Below the pieces are notes generated by a model. It had not been told where the DNA came from, ran no database searches, and worked only from the letters and a program-made list of their open reading frames with translations. Positions 1 to 6,494 of a DNA stretch of 14,250 bases are shown here, one piece after another. Position numbers and translations under genes: made by a program. The first letter of the stretch is position 1. Each line of letters starts with the position of its first letter. The DNA is from Bacteroidota bacterium. GTDB taxonomy: Bacteria; Bacteroidota; Bacteroidia; Chitinophagales; UBA2359. The stretch is taken from assembly GCA_020629895.1 (NCBI GenBank), contig JAHDCM010000032.1, forward strand, positions 1 through 14,250, given 5' to 3'.

Positions 1-623
1 TTTTTAATCTGGGAAAATTCATTTGTAAATTGCTTTTTGATTAAGCTTTTAGCTTTTTTCAAATTTGTAGGACTGATACTAGTTTTGTTAAACTGATCAT
101 CTCGCCAAAGACTTTCAAGCAATGCTAATTTTACCATTTTTGTCCATCTTTCGCCCAATGCTACTTGGTTACTAACATACTCTCTTTTTTTATTATCCGT
201 TTCAAACACTTCTGCTTCATCAAAATGCTGAATGCGCTCAATCGCTTGAAAACAGTATTTTTCAGCTCTTTGTACGTTTTTTAAAAGCAATTGATGACTA
301 GCCTCAAAATAATCTAAATTAGCAGTTTGCCATGCTTCGTCTAGTTGAAATTGATAGGCTTCTAGTACTTGTATATCTGTCTGTGTAAATAGCGACTTTT
401 CGGGATCGAGCGTATGAAGGTATTGCTCAAAAATTTCTTTAGAGGCTTCATCATTCATCGTTTTAGGGGCTACATGATATTCCTGAAGTGCCATAGCCAC
501 TTTTTGAACGAGTTGTTGATCTTTTGGATCATTAATAAGTGTTTGACTAGGGGAGGCATTGGGAGAAAAGCAATAGAAAAGACTAAACGATAGTAAAACG
601 CATAAAATAGTAGCTAATTTCAT
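1..623 (-). CDS. prc: Tail-specific (C-terminal processing) protease, N-terminal fragment
   Basis: The minus-strand frame is open from an ATG at 623-621 to the window edge, about 207 codons with no stop, so this is the 5' part of a gene that continues beyond base 1. The product starts with a hydrophobic signal-like segment (MKLATILCVLLSFSLFYCFS) and continues into a helical region. Residues around 65-85 carry YLHTLDPEKSLFTQTDI, which fits the TSP N-terminal domain of Prc/Tsp proteases (family form roughly YLxxLDPxxSxFxxxDI). The PDZ and serine-lysine protease domains would lie outside the window, so catalysis cannot be checked. Members of this family act in the periplasm and degrade or trim proteins from their C-termini. 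The gene is divergent from the lipoprotein gene at 788. The family assignment rests on this one motif plus the domain position; the signal peptide is seen, the function inferred. Confidence 0.75.
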   Translation of the reverse strand, partial: MKLATILCVLLSFSLFYCFSPNASPSQTLINDPKDQQLVQKVAMALQEYHVAPKTMNDEASKEIFEQYLHTLDPEKSLFTQTDIQVLEAYQFQLDEAWQTANLDYFEASHQLLLKNVQRAEKYCFQAIERIQHFDEAEVFETDNKKREYVSNQVALGERWTKMVKLALLESLWRDDQFNKTSISPTNLKKAKSLIKKQFTNEFSQIK

Positions 624-666
624 GGTATAAACGATTTGGATGAAGGACAATAGTGGTGACTACACG

Positions 667-674
667 TAGATTTG
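667..674 (+). promoter_or_regulatory. Possible -7 element (TAGATTTG)
   Basis: TAGATTTG matches the Bacteroidota sigma-ABfr -7 consensus TAnnTTTG exactly and lies 113 bp before the lipoprotein ATG at 788, in the 164-bp gap between two divergent genes. No TTG-type -33 element sits 19-21 bp upstream, so this is only half a promoter and may be chance. An AT-only palindrome follows at 685-703. Confidence 0.25.
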
Positions 675-787
675 TGTGGCGTTCAAAAAATAAGTTATTT
701 TTTCATCTTTACTAAGGTTTCCCTATTCCATAAAATGACCATTAATGGATAGCTATTAAAACTTATTCATTTCAAAAATTACGAAAC

Positions 788-2041
788 ATGAACTTACATC
801 CTTTTCGCCTACTACTATTCGTCTGTTTGATGAGCCTGTTTTTTAGTTGTGATCATACCAATAGTGATAGCAATAATGAAGGGCAAGCAACAAAAGTTAC
901 TGTAAAAGATTTGGGGAGCGAACCTAGTAAGAAAGAAAACACTAAAAACCCTAAAAAAGCGACCAATGAAAAGCCACTTTTACAAATCAGTATAAAAGGA
1001 GATGATGTTAGCCCACAATCTATTATAAAAATTACTGCAAATGGTGTGGAAGAGGAGATTACTGAAAATGCTGCTTGTCAGGAATTGAAAAAAGCAGATT
1101 TTGTGAAAAATGACATCCCCGCTAAAGCGGAAGCAGCTTGTTTTTGTTGGTGGGCAGGCTATGGGGTGAATTATTATGTCGCTCAAGAAAATGGTACAGC
1201 TACTATCTATCAAAAATATACGGGTGAAGGAGATGAAGATCAAACATGGGAGGTATATGAGAAGGCAGAAGAAGACGATTTTGTTCCGAGTGGTTTTGCA
1301 GTATTAGATGTAGCAGAAGGAGACTTAAATGCCGATGGACGCAAAGATATGTTATTGATCTTGGCAGAAAATAATGAATATGAATCTTCTGATGTGGAGC
1401 ATCCTGCTGCTCGTCCTCTGCTATTATTACTGCGTGATGAAAAGGGACAACTGCAAAAAGCACGACAGAATAATCAGACAGTTTTATGTGTCCATTGTGG
1501 CGGCGTGATGGGTGATCCGTATTCGAAAATGGTGATTAAGGGGAATTATTTTTCGATAGAGCATTTTGGAGGAAGTGGCCATAAGTGGACGCAGATTGTT
1601 ACCTATAAATATGATGAAAAGGCGAAAGAATGGTATTTACATAAATTTGGAGGTGAAAATATTGATCCTAGTGGCGCGTCTGAAGAAACAGTACGGACTA
1701 GCAAGGATTTTGGTAAAATCAAATTTGAAGAGGTGCATATTTACAAGGAAGCCCTAACAGAAAAAGGTGCAAAAGAGTTGGTAAAAGTAGGAATGCCCCT
1801 AGATAAAGTACAAGCAGCAAATGGTAAGGCCTTCGAATTGTTAGGCTTTGAAATTGATGGTTATTTGGCAGGTAGGGTCAATGACTGGAAAGGAGGGAAG
1901 TTGAAGGGCAAACAAGTGCGCTTTGAAGTTACCAATGACTTACCAATTGAAGAGTATCAGCAAATTATGGGAGATAGTGCTTATCCTTCTGATCATCCGA
2001 TTATGCAGAAAGCAGGCTTAATAGTAATAGAAGTTAAGTAA
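788..2041 (+). CDS. Putative lipoprotein of unknown function with a calcium-loop-like motif
   Basis: I do not recognise this family. The 417-residue product has a short hydrophobic signal ending in a lipobox-like LFFSC, with the lipidated cysteine at 21, followed by a Ser/Asn/Asp/Lys-rich linker to about residue 60. A second half rich in charged residues follows. Residues 179-187 read DLNADGRKD, fitting the DxNxDGxxD calcium loop seen in FG-GAP/VCBS-type repeats; only one copy is evident. Cysteines at 97, 118, 120 (CFC), 234 and 237 (CVHC) could form disulfides or bind metal. The protein is predicted to sit in the periplasm or on the cell surface. It stands alone: the upstream gene is divergent and a long hairpin follows directly after the stop. 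The lipoprotein call is well supported; any role beyond that is unknown. Confidence 0.8.
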   Translation: MNLHPFRLLLFVCLMSLFFSCDHTNSDSNNEGQATKVTVKDLGSEPSKKENTKNPKKATNEKPLLQISIKGDDVSPQSIIKITANGVEEEITENAACQELKKADFVKNDIPAKAEAACFCWWAGYGVNYYVAQENGTATIYQKYTGEGDEDQTWEVYEKAEEDDFVPSGFAVLDVAEGDLNADGRKDMLLILAENNEYESSDVEHPAARPLLLLLRDEKGQLQKARQNNQTVLCVHCGGVMGDPYSKMVIKGNYFSIEHFGGSGHKWTQIVTYKYDEKAKEWYLHKFGGENIDPSGASEETVRTSKDFGKIKFEEVHIYKEALTEKGAKELVKVGMPLDKVQAANGKAFELLGFEIDGYLAGRVNDWKGGKLKGKQVRFEVTNDLPIEEYQQIMGDSAYPSDHPIMQKAGLIVIEVK

Positions 2042-2044
2042 TAA

Positions 2045-2261
2045 GGGCGTGTCCCTATTTTTACTAAAAAAGATGCTACTAGCGAAACGCTGGTAGCATC
2101 TTTTTTAATAAAAATAGGGTCGGGCTATCCACTTGTAGTTGCTTCATAGAAAAAGTGTTTAGCTATTGCTTCAGTGTGTCTTCACTTCGTCGTTCAGCCA
2201 CCCTTTAGCAAGCTTTCACTACTTTTCTATTTCAGCAAGCTACCGTTACTATCCCTCACGC
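2045..2261 (+). repeat. Structured intergenic repeat, copy A
   Basis: A 217-nt element starts 3 nt after the stop of the 788-2041 gene. It consists of a head GGGCGTGTCC (2045-2054), a long hairpin (2053-2119), a 24-nt block (2118-2141), a poorly conserved middle of 85 nt and a 35-nt tail (2227-2261) ending TATCCCTCACGC. Head, block and tail recur in the same order in copy B (6695-6495, minus): the 10-nt head and 24-nt block are identical and the tail matches at 33 of 35 positions. The hairpins of the two copies differ in sequence. No ORF crosses the element. From memory, similar GGGCGTG...CGGGC intergenic strings occur in other Bacteroidota genomes, but I could not verify this here. Confidence 0.8.
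2053..2119 (+). terminator. Very long hairpin with U-run, terminator of the lipoprotein gene
   Basis: Arms 2053-2084 and 2088-2119 pair over 32 positions around a 3-nt AAA loop, with one C-A mismatch and one G-U wobble. The inner 13 bp (2072-2084 / 2088-2100) are followed by TTTTTT at 2101-2106, so the inner part alone looks like an intrinsic terminator; the A6/T6 symmetry would let it work on both strands. The hairpin is the variable part of repeat copy A. Confidence 0.85.
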
Positions 2262-2485
2262 AGTAGGCAAATTAAAAAAAATAATTCCCTAACTAGACAC
2301 AGACGCGCTTCATTCCTAACAAAGACATGAAACGTAACTCCTTTTCAGTTAAATAGTGGATGGCATAAGGATTTTTTATATCTATATAGACATTTAACCT
2401 AAACCTGCCACCTTGCTAATGATTAGGTATTACAAGCACTTGGAAAAAGACATGTAAAGTTGGGGATTTATTTTTTTAGTTCGCC
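2262..2485. other. Intergenic stretch with nothing recognised
   Basis: Between the tail of repeat copy A and the end of rpsU there are 224 AT-rich bases. I see no ORF, tRNA-like fold, strong hairpin or repeat here, and no clear intrinsic terminator for rpsU beyond an A/T-rich stretch at about 2466-2480. Confidence 0.5.
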
Positions 2486-2668
2486 TTATTTAAAATGTTC
2501 ATTTCTGTACTTGGCGTCTAATATTTCACCACGTCTTTTAACTGATCTTTTAGTAAAGTGTTTACGGTCTCTGATCTCGTTCATGATACGAGCGTCTCTA
2601 TGCTTACGTTTGTAACGTTTTAACATCTCTGAGATGTTTTCGTTCTCTTTCTTTTTAATGACTAACAA
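2486..2668 (-). CDS. rpsU: 30S ribosomal protein bS21
   Basis: The 60-residue product has the bS21 pattern: MLVIKKKENENISEMLKRYK at the N-terminus, then RKHRDARIMNEIRDRKHFTK and a basic KRSVKRR segment, with a length typical of Bacteroidota bS21. It is a small-subunit protein near the mRNA exit channel and the 3' end of 16S rRNA. The start appears to be TTG (2668-2666): bS21 proteins of this phylum begin M-L-[IV]-I, which places the start exactly there, and the upstream frame reaches a stop without any ATG. No Shine-Dalgarno sequence precedes it. Tyr54 is present in the C-terminal tail; from memory, this residue of Flavobacterium bS21 is implicated in sequestering the anti-Shine-Dalgarno. The gene is monocistronic and divergent from the DsbA-like gene. 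Confidence 0.9.
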   Translation of the reverse strand: MLVIKKKENENISEMLKRYKRKHRDARIMNEIRDRKHFTKRSVKRRGEILDAKYRNEHFK

Positions 2669-2708
2669 TGAAGTAGAATTTAAGTTAAGAAAAAATAAAT
2701 GATTATTC

Positions 2709-2741
2709 TAAAATTATTTTAGCTGCGCAAGTTAGTACAAA
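2709..2741 (-). promoter_or_regulatory. Candidate rpsU promoter
   Basis: On the minus strand, TTTG (2741-2738) is followed after 21 nt by TAATTTTA (2716-2709), a 7/8 match to the Bacteroidota -7 consensus TAnnTTTG at the accepted spacing. It lies about 40 nt upstream of the proposed rpsU start. Low-complexity AT sequence makes chance matches likely. Confidence 0.4.
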
Positions 2742-2779
2742 CAATTCAAATATTGTAATTTAAAGCCAAATTTATTATT

Positions 2780-3481
2780 ATGATGTCTAAATTTACACTG
2801 TTTATAACGCTATTATTTGCTGTTACTTATCAACCTTTTTCAATGACTGTACCAAATTTGAAAGAAAAACCTACACTCATATATATAGGTGATCCGATGT
2901 GTTCATGGTGTTATGGTTTGGCTCCCGAACTCGAAAAAGTATTGGCTCATTTTGAGGGACAATTGGAGGTAGAGTTGATTATGGGAGGCCTGCGTCCTTA
3001 TAACACTCAAACGATGCTTGAACTAAAAGATTTTTTGACCCATCACTGGGAGGAGGTACACCAAGCGAGTGGGCAAAACTTCCAATATGGCATTTTAGAC
3101 GAGGCAACGATTACCTATGATACAGAGCCTCCAAGTAGGGCTGTACTTGTTATCCGAAAAATTGCACCAGAAAAAGAGTTGGCTTTTTTTAAAGAAATCC
3201 AAAAAGCTTTTTATCTTGATAATCTAAACATGCACTTGACAGATAGCTATTGTGGAATATGTGAAACACTAAATATTGATTTTGAGCAATTTACACAGTA
3301 TTTTGAAGGCGAAGCAATGAAAAAAGAGGTGCGGGCAGATTTTGAACGAGCTGCCGAAATGGGGGTGCGAGGCTTCCCTACCTTGATTTTACAGCAAAAT
3401 GAACAGTTCATCTTAATAGCTAATGGATATTTGCCATCGCAAAGTGTTATTGAAAAAATAGAGGAATATTTGTTTAAGTAG
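2780..3481 (+). CDS. DsbA-superfamily thiol oxidoreductase (COG3531-like)
   Basis: This is a 233-residue thioredoxin-fold protein of the DsbA/FrnE-like type. The active site is C41-S-W-C44 within DPMCSWCYGLAPE, after a beta strand (TLIYIGD). The cis-proline loop is GFPT at 198-201 (P200), and the helical insertion lies between them. An N-terminal hydrophobic segment (residues 5-21) suggests export to the periplasm, where it would make or isomerise disulfides. A second pair, C158-G-I-C161, sits in the helical insertion and is not part of the usual active site. Two adjacent ATGs (2780, 2783) are possible starts; the first is used here. It is the first gene of a probable operon, with only 12 nt to the next start. 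The fold is secure; the redox direction and substrate are not known. Confidence 0.85.
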   Translation: MMSKFTLFITLLFAVTYQPFSMTVPNLKEKPTLIYIGDPMCSWCYGLAPELEKVLAHFEGQLEVELIMGGLRPYNTQTMLELKDFLTHHWEEVHQASGQNFQYGILDEATITYDTEPPSRAVLVIRKIAPEKELAFFKEIQKAFYLDNLNMHLTDSYCGICETLNIDFEQFTQYFEGEAMKKEVRADFERAAEMGVRGFPTLILQQNEQFILIANGYLPSQSVIEKIEEYLFK

Positions 3482-3493
3482 AACGTATAAACT

Positions 3494-3946
3494 ATGAGAG
3501 AACTAAAATCTAAAATATATCAGAAACTAGTGGCTATTGTTGATGATCGAATTGATATGGCAACCCTGGCTATTAAAACAATAGATGAGTCACATGAAAC
3601 AGAAACGAAAAGTAGTGCTGGTGATAAGTTTGAAACAGGACGAACAATGATGCAGCGCGAACGACAGAATAGTGAGGTGCAATTGCGTAGGGCATTGGAT
3701 TTAAAAAATGACTTATTTAAAGTAAAATTAGGGCGAAAGTTTGAGGAGGTGGATTTTGGGAGTATGGTCATTACCAATAAAGGAACCTATTTTATGGCAA
3801 TTGGACTAGGTAAATTGGAGGTGGAAGGTAAACCCTATTTTTGTATTTCTTTTGCCTCTCCAATTGGGCAGTTGTTAAAAGATAAGAAGGTTGGAGAAAC
3901 GATTGAGTTTAGAGGGAATAAAATAAAAATTAAGGAGATTGTATAA
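3494..3946 (+). CDS. GreA/GreB-like transcription factor (stand-alone Bacteroidota type)
   Basis: The 150-residue protein has an N-terminal helical hairpin (about residues 1-75) and a C-terminal beta-rich domain with GSMVITNKGTYFMAIGLGKL and SPIGQLLKDKKVGETIEF, resembling the FKBP-like domain of GreA/GreB, which ends with SPLG..L..K..GD. Gre factors insert their coiled coil into the RNA polymerase secondary channel and rescue backtracked complexes. The coiled-coil turn reads ETKSSAGDKFETGR, so the classic acidic GDLxEN tip of GreA is replaced and cleavage-factor activity is uncertain. Proteins of this kind are widespread in Bacteroidota and, from memory, are sometimes mislabelled as 3-oxoacyl-ACP synthase. 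It follows the DsbA-like gene by 12 nt and is probably cotranscribed with it. Confidence 0.7.
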   Translation: MRELKSKIYQKLVAIVDDRIDMATLAIKTIDESHETETKSSAGDKFETGRTMMQRERQNSEVQLRRALDLKNDLFKVKLGRKFEEVDFGSMVITNKGTYFMAIGLGKLEVEGKPYFCISFASPIGQLLKDKKVGETIEFRGNKIKIKEIV

Positions 3947-3994
3947 AAAAATGGGATAGTAGAAGCGTATCATGGAATAAATATGGCTTCAGAT

Positions 3995-4492
3995 ATGTAT
4001 AAGTATATCCTATTATTATTACCATTTTTAGTTGCTTGCGGAGAAACAAACGAACCGTTTGTGATGCCTGATAACGCCCATTTTTTATTGACAACAGATT
4101 CTTCAAAAACTTGGAAAATAGCTCGTCGTTTTAATGACCATGTACGTATGAATATGGGTACTTGTTTTCTCAATTATCGCCAAACTTACCATGCAAACTT
4201 AGTATTAACAGATAATAATGGAGATGGGGATAACTGTGGAGAATCGCTACAAGCCAAGTGGGAATTTATTAAAAGCAAAAAGGGAAATCACTTCATTAAA
4301 ATGACTAGCAAGCAACTTCCTAGTATGTTTAATATAGACAAGGAGTATAAGTTTTTCCGCATCTTAAAGTTGACAGAAGAAGAGTTGATTGTTCGTTATA
4401 ATCATCGACAGTTCTCAGATGAAGAAACTGCTATTACTGATATTTATGTGCCAGAATATGTAGATGTAACAGATAGAGATTTTCACTGGTAA
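3995..4492 (+). CDS. Lipocalin-like lipoprotein
   Basis: From the ATG at 3995 the product has 165 residues beginning MYKYILLLLPFLVACGE, a compact signal with a clear LVAC lipobox (Cys15). An in-frame ATG at 3983 would add MASD ahead of it, which is less typical for a signal. The mature part holds KTWKIARR near its start and alternating beta-strand-like segments (FRILKLTEEELIVRYN, AITDIYVPEYVDV). This is the pattern of small lipocalin-like lipoproteins of Bacteroidota, in which the opening K-x-W motif marks the first strand. DNNGDGDNC at about residues 73-81 could bind a cation. It is the last gene of the run starting at 2780, 48 nt after the GreA-like gene. The ligand is unknown. Confidence 0.7.
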   Translation: MYKYILLLLPFLVACGETNEPFVMPDNAHFLLTTDSSKTWKIARRFNDHVRMNMGTCFLNYRQTYHANLVLTDNNGDGDNCGESLQAKWEFIKSKKGNHFIKMTSKQLPSMFNIDKEYKFFRILKLTEEELIVRYNHRQFSDEETAITDIYVPEYVDVTDRDFHW

Positions 4493-4498
4493 AAAAAT

Positions 4499-4524
4499 GT
4501 CCCCTTATCACCAGATAAGGGGAC
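4499..4524 (-). terminator. Intrinsic terminator between convergent genes
   Basis: Perfect 11-bp stem GTCCCCTTATC (4499-4509) with GATAAGGGGAC (4514-4524) around an ACCA loop. On the minus strand it is followed by a T7 run (complement of A7 at 4491-4497), so it fits as terminator of the GlsB-like gene. For the plus-strand lipoprotein the hairpin lies 6 nt past the stop but lacks a U-run. Confidence 0.8.
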
Positions 4525-4548
4525 TCGTTCATGAATCAAAATTGAACA

Positions 4549-4839
4549 TTATTTGTTCAACATTTTGGATATTAGACCCGCAATAAATAAGAGGATAACG
4601 GCCCCAATGACAGCGGTGAGAATAGCATTCACATAGGCATTGCCTAAATTGATCATACCTCCCAATAACCAGCCACCAAAGATGCCGCCAATAATACCTA
4701 CGATAATATTTCCTATCAGACCGAAACCAAAGCCTTTCATGATTTGACCTGCCAGCCAACCTGCAATAGCTCCAATAGCTAAGAAAATAATCCATCCAAC
4801 AATATCAACGGCTAATAAAACGAATAAAGAAGATAACAT
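4549..4839 (-). CDS. GlsB/YeaQ/YmgE-type stress-response membrane protein
   Basis: A 96-residue, very hydrophobic, glycine-rich protein. The segment GWIIFLAIGAIAGWLAGQIM is followed by GFGLIGNIIVGIIGGIFGGWLL and a last transmembrane helix (AILTAVIGAVILLFIAGLI), giving about three to four helices. The GAIAGWLAG..M.G.G.GLIGNIIVGI.G...GG core is the transglycosylase-associated (GlsB/YeaQ/YmgE) family signature. These are small inner-membrane proteins, often induced by stress or late growth; their molecular function is not established. Slightly longer than the usual 80-85 residues because of the N-terminal MLSSLFVLLAV; a later start is not obvious. It is single-gene, with its terminator at 4499-4524. 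Confidence 0.85.
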   Translation of the reverse strand: MLSSLFVLLAVDIVGWIIFLAIGAIAGWLAGQIMKGFGFGLIGNIIVGIIGGIFGGWLLGGMINLGNAYVNAILTAVIGAVILLFIAGLISKMLNK

Positions 4840-5023
4840 AAAGATAGCGTTTAAGTGTGTTAGAAATAAGTGATAGTCGTTGTAGTGATGACGAAGTGCT
4901 AAAAAATGGTCACTAATGAGCGTTAGTTCGCTGACACAGCCTCTATAATAATTAGATGCTGTCTGTCTGCAAGGCTGGAATGCATATAGGTGGATAGTTA
5001 TTCTAATTTAAGCAAAAAAATCA

Positions 5024-5051
5024 TAAGATCAAATCGTGTTTGGTTATCTTA
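5024..5051 (-). terminator. Possible terminator of the glycosidase gene
   Basis: On the minus strand TAAGAT pairs with ATCTTA and CAAA with TTTG around a 5-nt loop, with a 3-nt bulge. T7 (complement of 5014-5020) follows shortly after. The left arm overlaps the stop codon of the glycosidase. The stem is AT-rich and bulged, so it is weak. Confidence 0.45.
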
Positions 5052-6378
5052 AGAACTCTTGAAACCATTTTCCAGAGTCTTTCATGATGCGTTTTTGTGT
5101 TTTATAATCAATATAAACAAGTCCAAAGCGTGGGCGATAGCCTTCGGCCCACTCAAAATTATCCATAAGTGTCCATACAAAGTAGCCTTGTATATCTACT
5201 CCTTCTTGTTTGGCTTTCAAGACATTAGACAGGTAGTCTTTAAAAAACTGGATACGTTGTTTGTCGTGTACGGCTCCTTTTTGGACAAAATCAGGGAAAG
5301 CAGAACCATTTTCGGTAATGATGATCTTTTTGTTGTAGCGGCCAAATTGTTTAAGAATTTTATACATCCCTTCTGGATATACTTCCCAACCCATATCGGT
5401 CAGTTGTGTAATGCCTCGTTTTTTGGGAGGGACTTCCATTGCCCACATGTAAGGAGGCACTGGAGCTGCCCGCACTACCATACGTGAGTAGTTTTGTAGC
5501 CCAATAAAGTCAAAGTCGAAAGCCATTTTAGTGATGTCTCCTCCTTTGGTGTATTTTTCCATTTTTTTGAGTGCTTCCCAGCCATTGTCTACGGGATACC
5601 CCATTCCTAAAGCGGGTTCGATATACAGGCGGTTGAGGAGGGTATTCATGCGTCGTGCTGCTTTGAGGTCGCTCATACTTTTGCTATACGCATCAGTATG
5701 CATACACGAATAGGTGGTGCCAATATGTGCGTCGGCTACATTGCCGCGAATCACCCGCCCACTTTCTCCTTGAGATAGGCAAACATGATGACTTGCCTGC
5801 ATGAATTTATTAACACTTCTTTCGCCAGGGGCATGCGTGCCTAGCACATGTCCTAAGATGCAAAAAACAGCCGGTTCATTAAATACCATCCAGTTTTTGA
5901 CCTTGTCACCAAATTCACGGGTACAAACGTCTGTAAATTCGGTAAACCAACTGACAATATCTCGATTTGTCCAACCACCTTTTTCGTATAGGCATTGCGG
6001 TAAATCCCAATGATATAGGGTGGGCCAGGGCTGTAAGCCTAATTCTAAGCATTTGTCAATAACTCGGTGATAATAGTCTAAGCCTTTCTGATTGATACGA
6101 CCAATGCCATCGGGTAGGATACGCGTCCATGCGAGCGAAAAACGGAATACATCAAAGTTCATCGCTTTTAGAAGCGTGAGGTCTTCGGGATAACGGTGAT
6201 AAAAATCGCAAGCAATATCGGCATTTTCATTGTTTTCAATTTTGCCTTTCGTGTGGCTAAAGGTGTCCCAAATAGAAGGGCTTTTGCCATCTTTGTCTTT
6301 GGCTCCTTCTATTTGATAAGAAGCAGTGGCAACTCCCCAAAGGAAGTTTTCGCCGAAATCTGATTTTTGGAAACTCAT
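5044..6378 (-). CDS. Glycoside hydrolase family 1 beta-glucosidase/beta-glycosidase
   Basis: A complete 444-residue GH1 enzyme. The N-terminal signature FLWGVATASYQIEGA is at about residues 12-26, the acid/base catalyst is E168 in VFNEP (N167-E168-P169), the nucleophile is E356 in IITENGS, and the substrate-site segment FVWTLMDNFEWAEGY lies near residue 400. The length is normal for the family. No signal peptide is visible, so it should act in the cytoplasm on imported beta-linked disaccharides, phosphate-free or phosphorylated. The aglycone specificity cannot be read from the sequence; beta-glucosidase is the usual annotation, with fucosidase or galactosidase side activity possible. It lies 324 nt downstream of the SDR gene on the same strand, with a structured repeat and short tandem repeats between them, so cotranscription is uncertain. 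No transporter or sugar regulator adjoins it. Confidence 0.92.
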   Translation of the reverse strand: MSFQKSDFGENFLWGVATASYQIEGAKDKDGKSPSIWDTFSHTKGKIENNENADIACDFYHRYPEDLTLLKAMNFDVFRFSLAWTRILPDGIGRINQKGLDYYHRVIDKCLELGLQPWPTLYHWDLPQCLYEKGGWTNRDIVSWFTEFTDVCTREFGDKVKNWMVFNEPAVFCILGHVLGTHAPGERSVNKFMQASHHVCLSQGESGRVIRGNVADAHIGTTYSCMHTDAYSKSMSDLKAARRMNTLLNRLYIEPALGMGYPVDNGWEALKKMEKYTKGGDITKMAFDFDFIGLQNYSRMVVRAAPVPPYMWAMEVPPKKRGITQLTDMGWEVYPEGMYKILKQFGRYNKKIIITENGSAFPDFVQKGAVHDKQRIQFFKDYLSNVLKAKQEGVDIQGYFVWTLMDNFEWAEGYRPRFGLVYIDYKTQKRIMKDSGKWFQEFLR

Positions 6379-6399
6379 AGGTAAGAAATTGAAGGATTT

Positions 6400-6485
6400 T
6401 GAGGGAATGATTGAGGGATTGAGGGATTGAGGGGGTGAGTGAATGAATGATTGAGGGAATGATCAGTCAACCATTCATTCACTCA
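6400..6485. repeat. Short tandem repeats and inverted repeat ahead of the glycosidase
   Basis: The stretch 6400-6435 contains four TGAGGG units, three of them in direct TGAGGGAT-type 8-bp phase, and another lies at 6450-6463. Overlapping this, TGAGTGAATGAATG (6436-6449) and CATTCATTCACTCA (6472-6485) form a perfect 14-bp inverted repeat with a 22-nt loop. It sits 22-107 nt upstream of the glycosidase ATG, so it is in the leader or promoter region. Confidence 0.8.
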
Positions 6486-6494
6486 TTGTTTACC

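Noticed and set aside
685..703. AT-only palindrome AAAAAATAA-G-TTATTTTTT between the divergent genes
   Set aside because: It has no G/C in the stem and no gene ends beside it; such palindromes are expected by chance in AT-rich intergenic DNA.
4529..4795. Second minus-strand open frame overlapping the GlsB-like gene
   Set aside because: Its product is an Arg/Tyr/Trp-rich out-of-frame reading of the glycine-rich membrane protein, which has the family signature.
4840..5043. Possible degenerate third copy of the structured repeat, or an RNA gene
   Set aside because: Short resemblances (GACGAAGTG, ACACAGCC) do not keep the order or the conserved blocks, and I see no tRNA or other fold.
5059..5487. 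Plus-strand 142-codon open frame opposite the glycosidase
   Set aside because: It lies wholly antisense to a GH1 gene with intact catalytic motifs, has no recognisable domain and no promoter; it is a shadow frame.
6400..6463. CRISPR-like array from repeated CCCTCAAT units
   Set aside because: Units are 8 bp and directly adjacent, with no spacers of 25-40 bp and no cas genes in the window.
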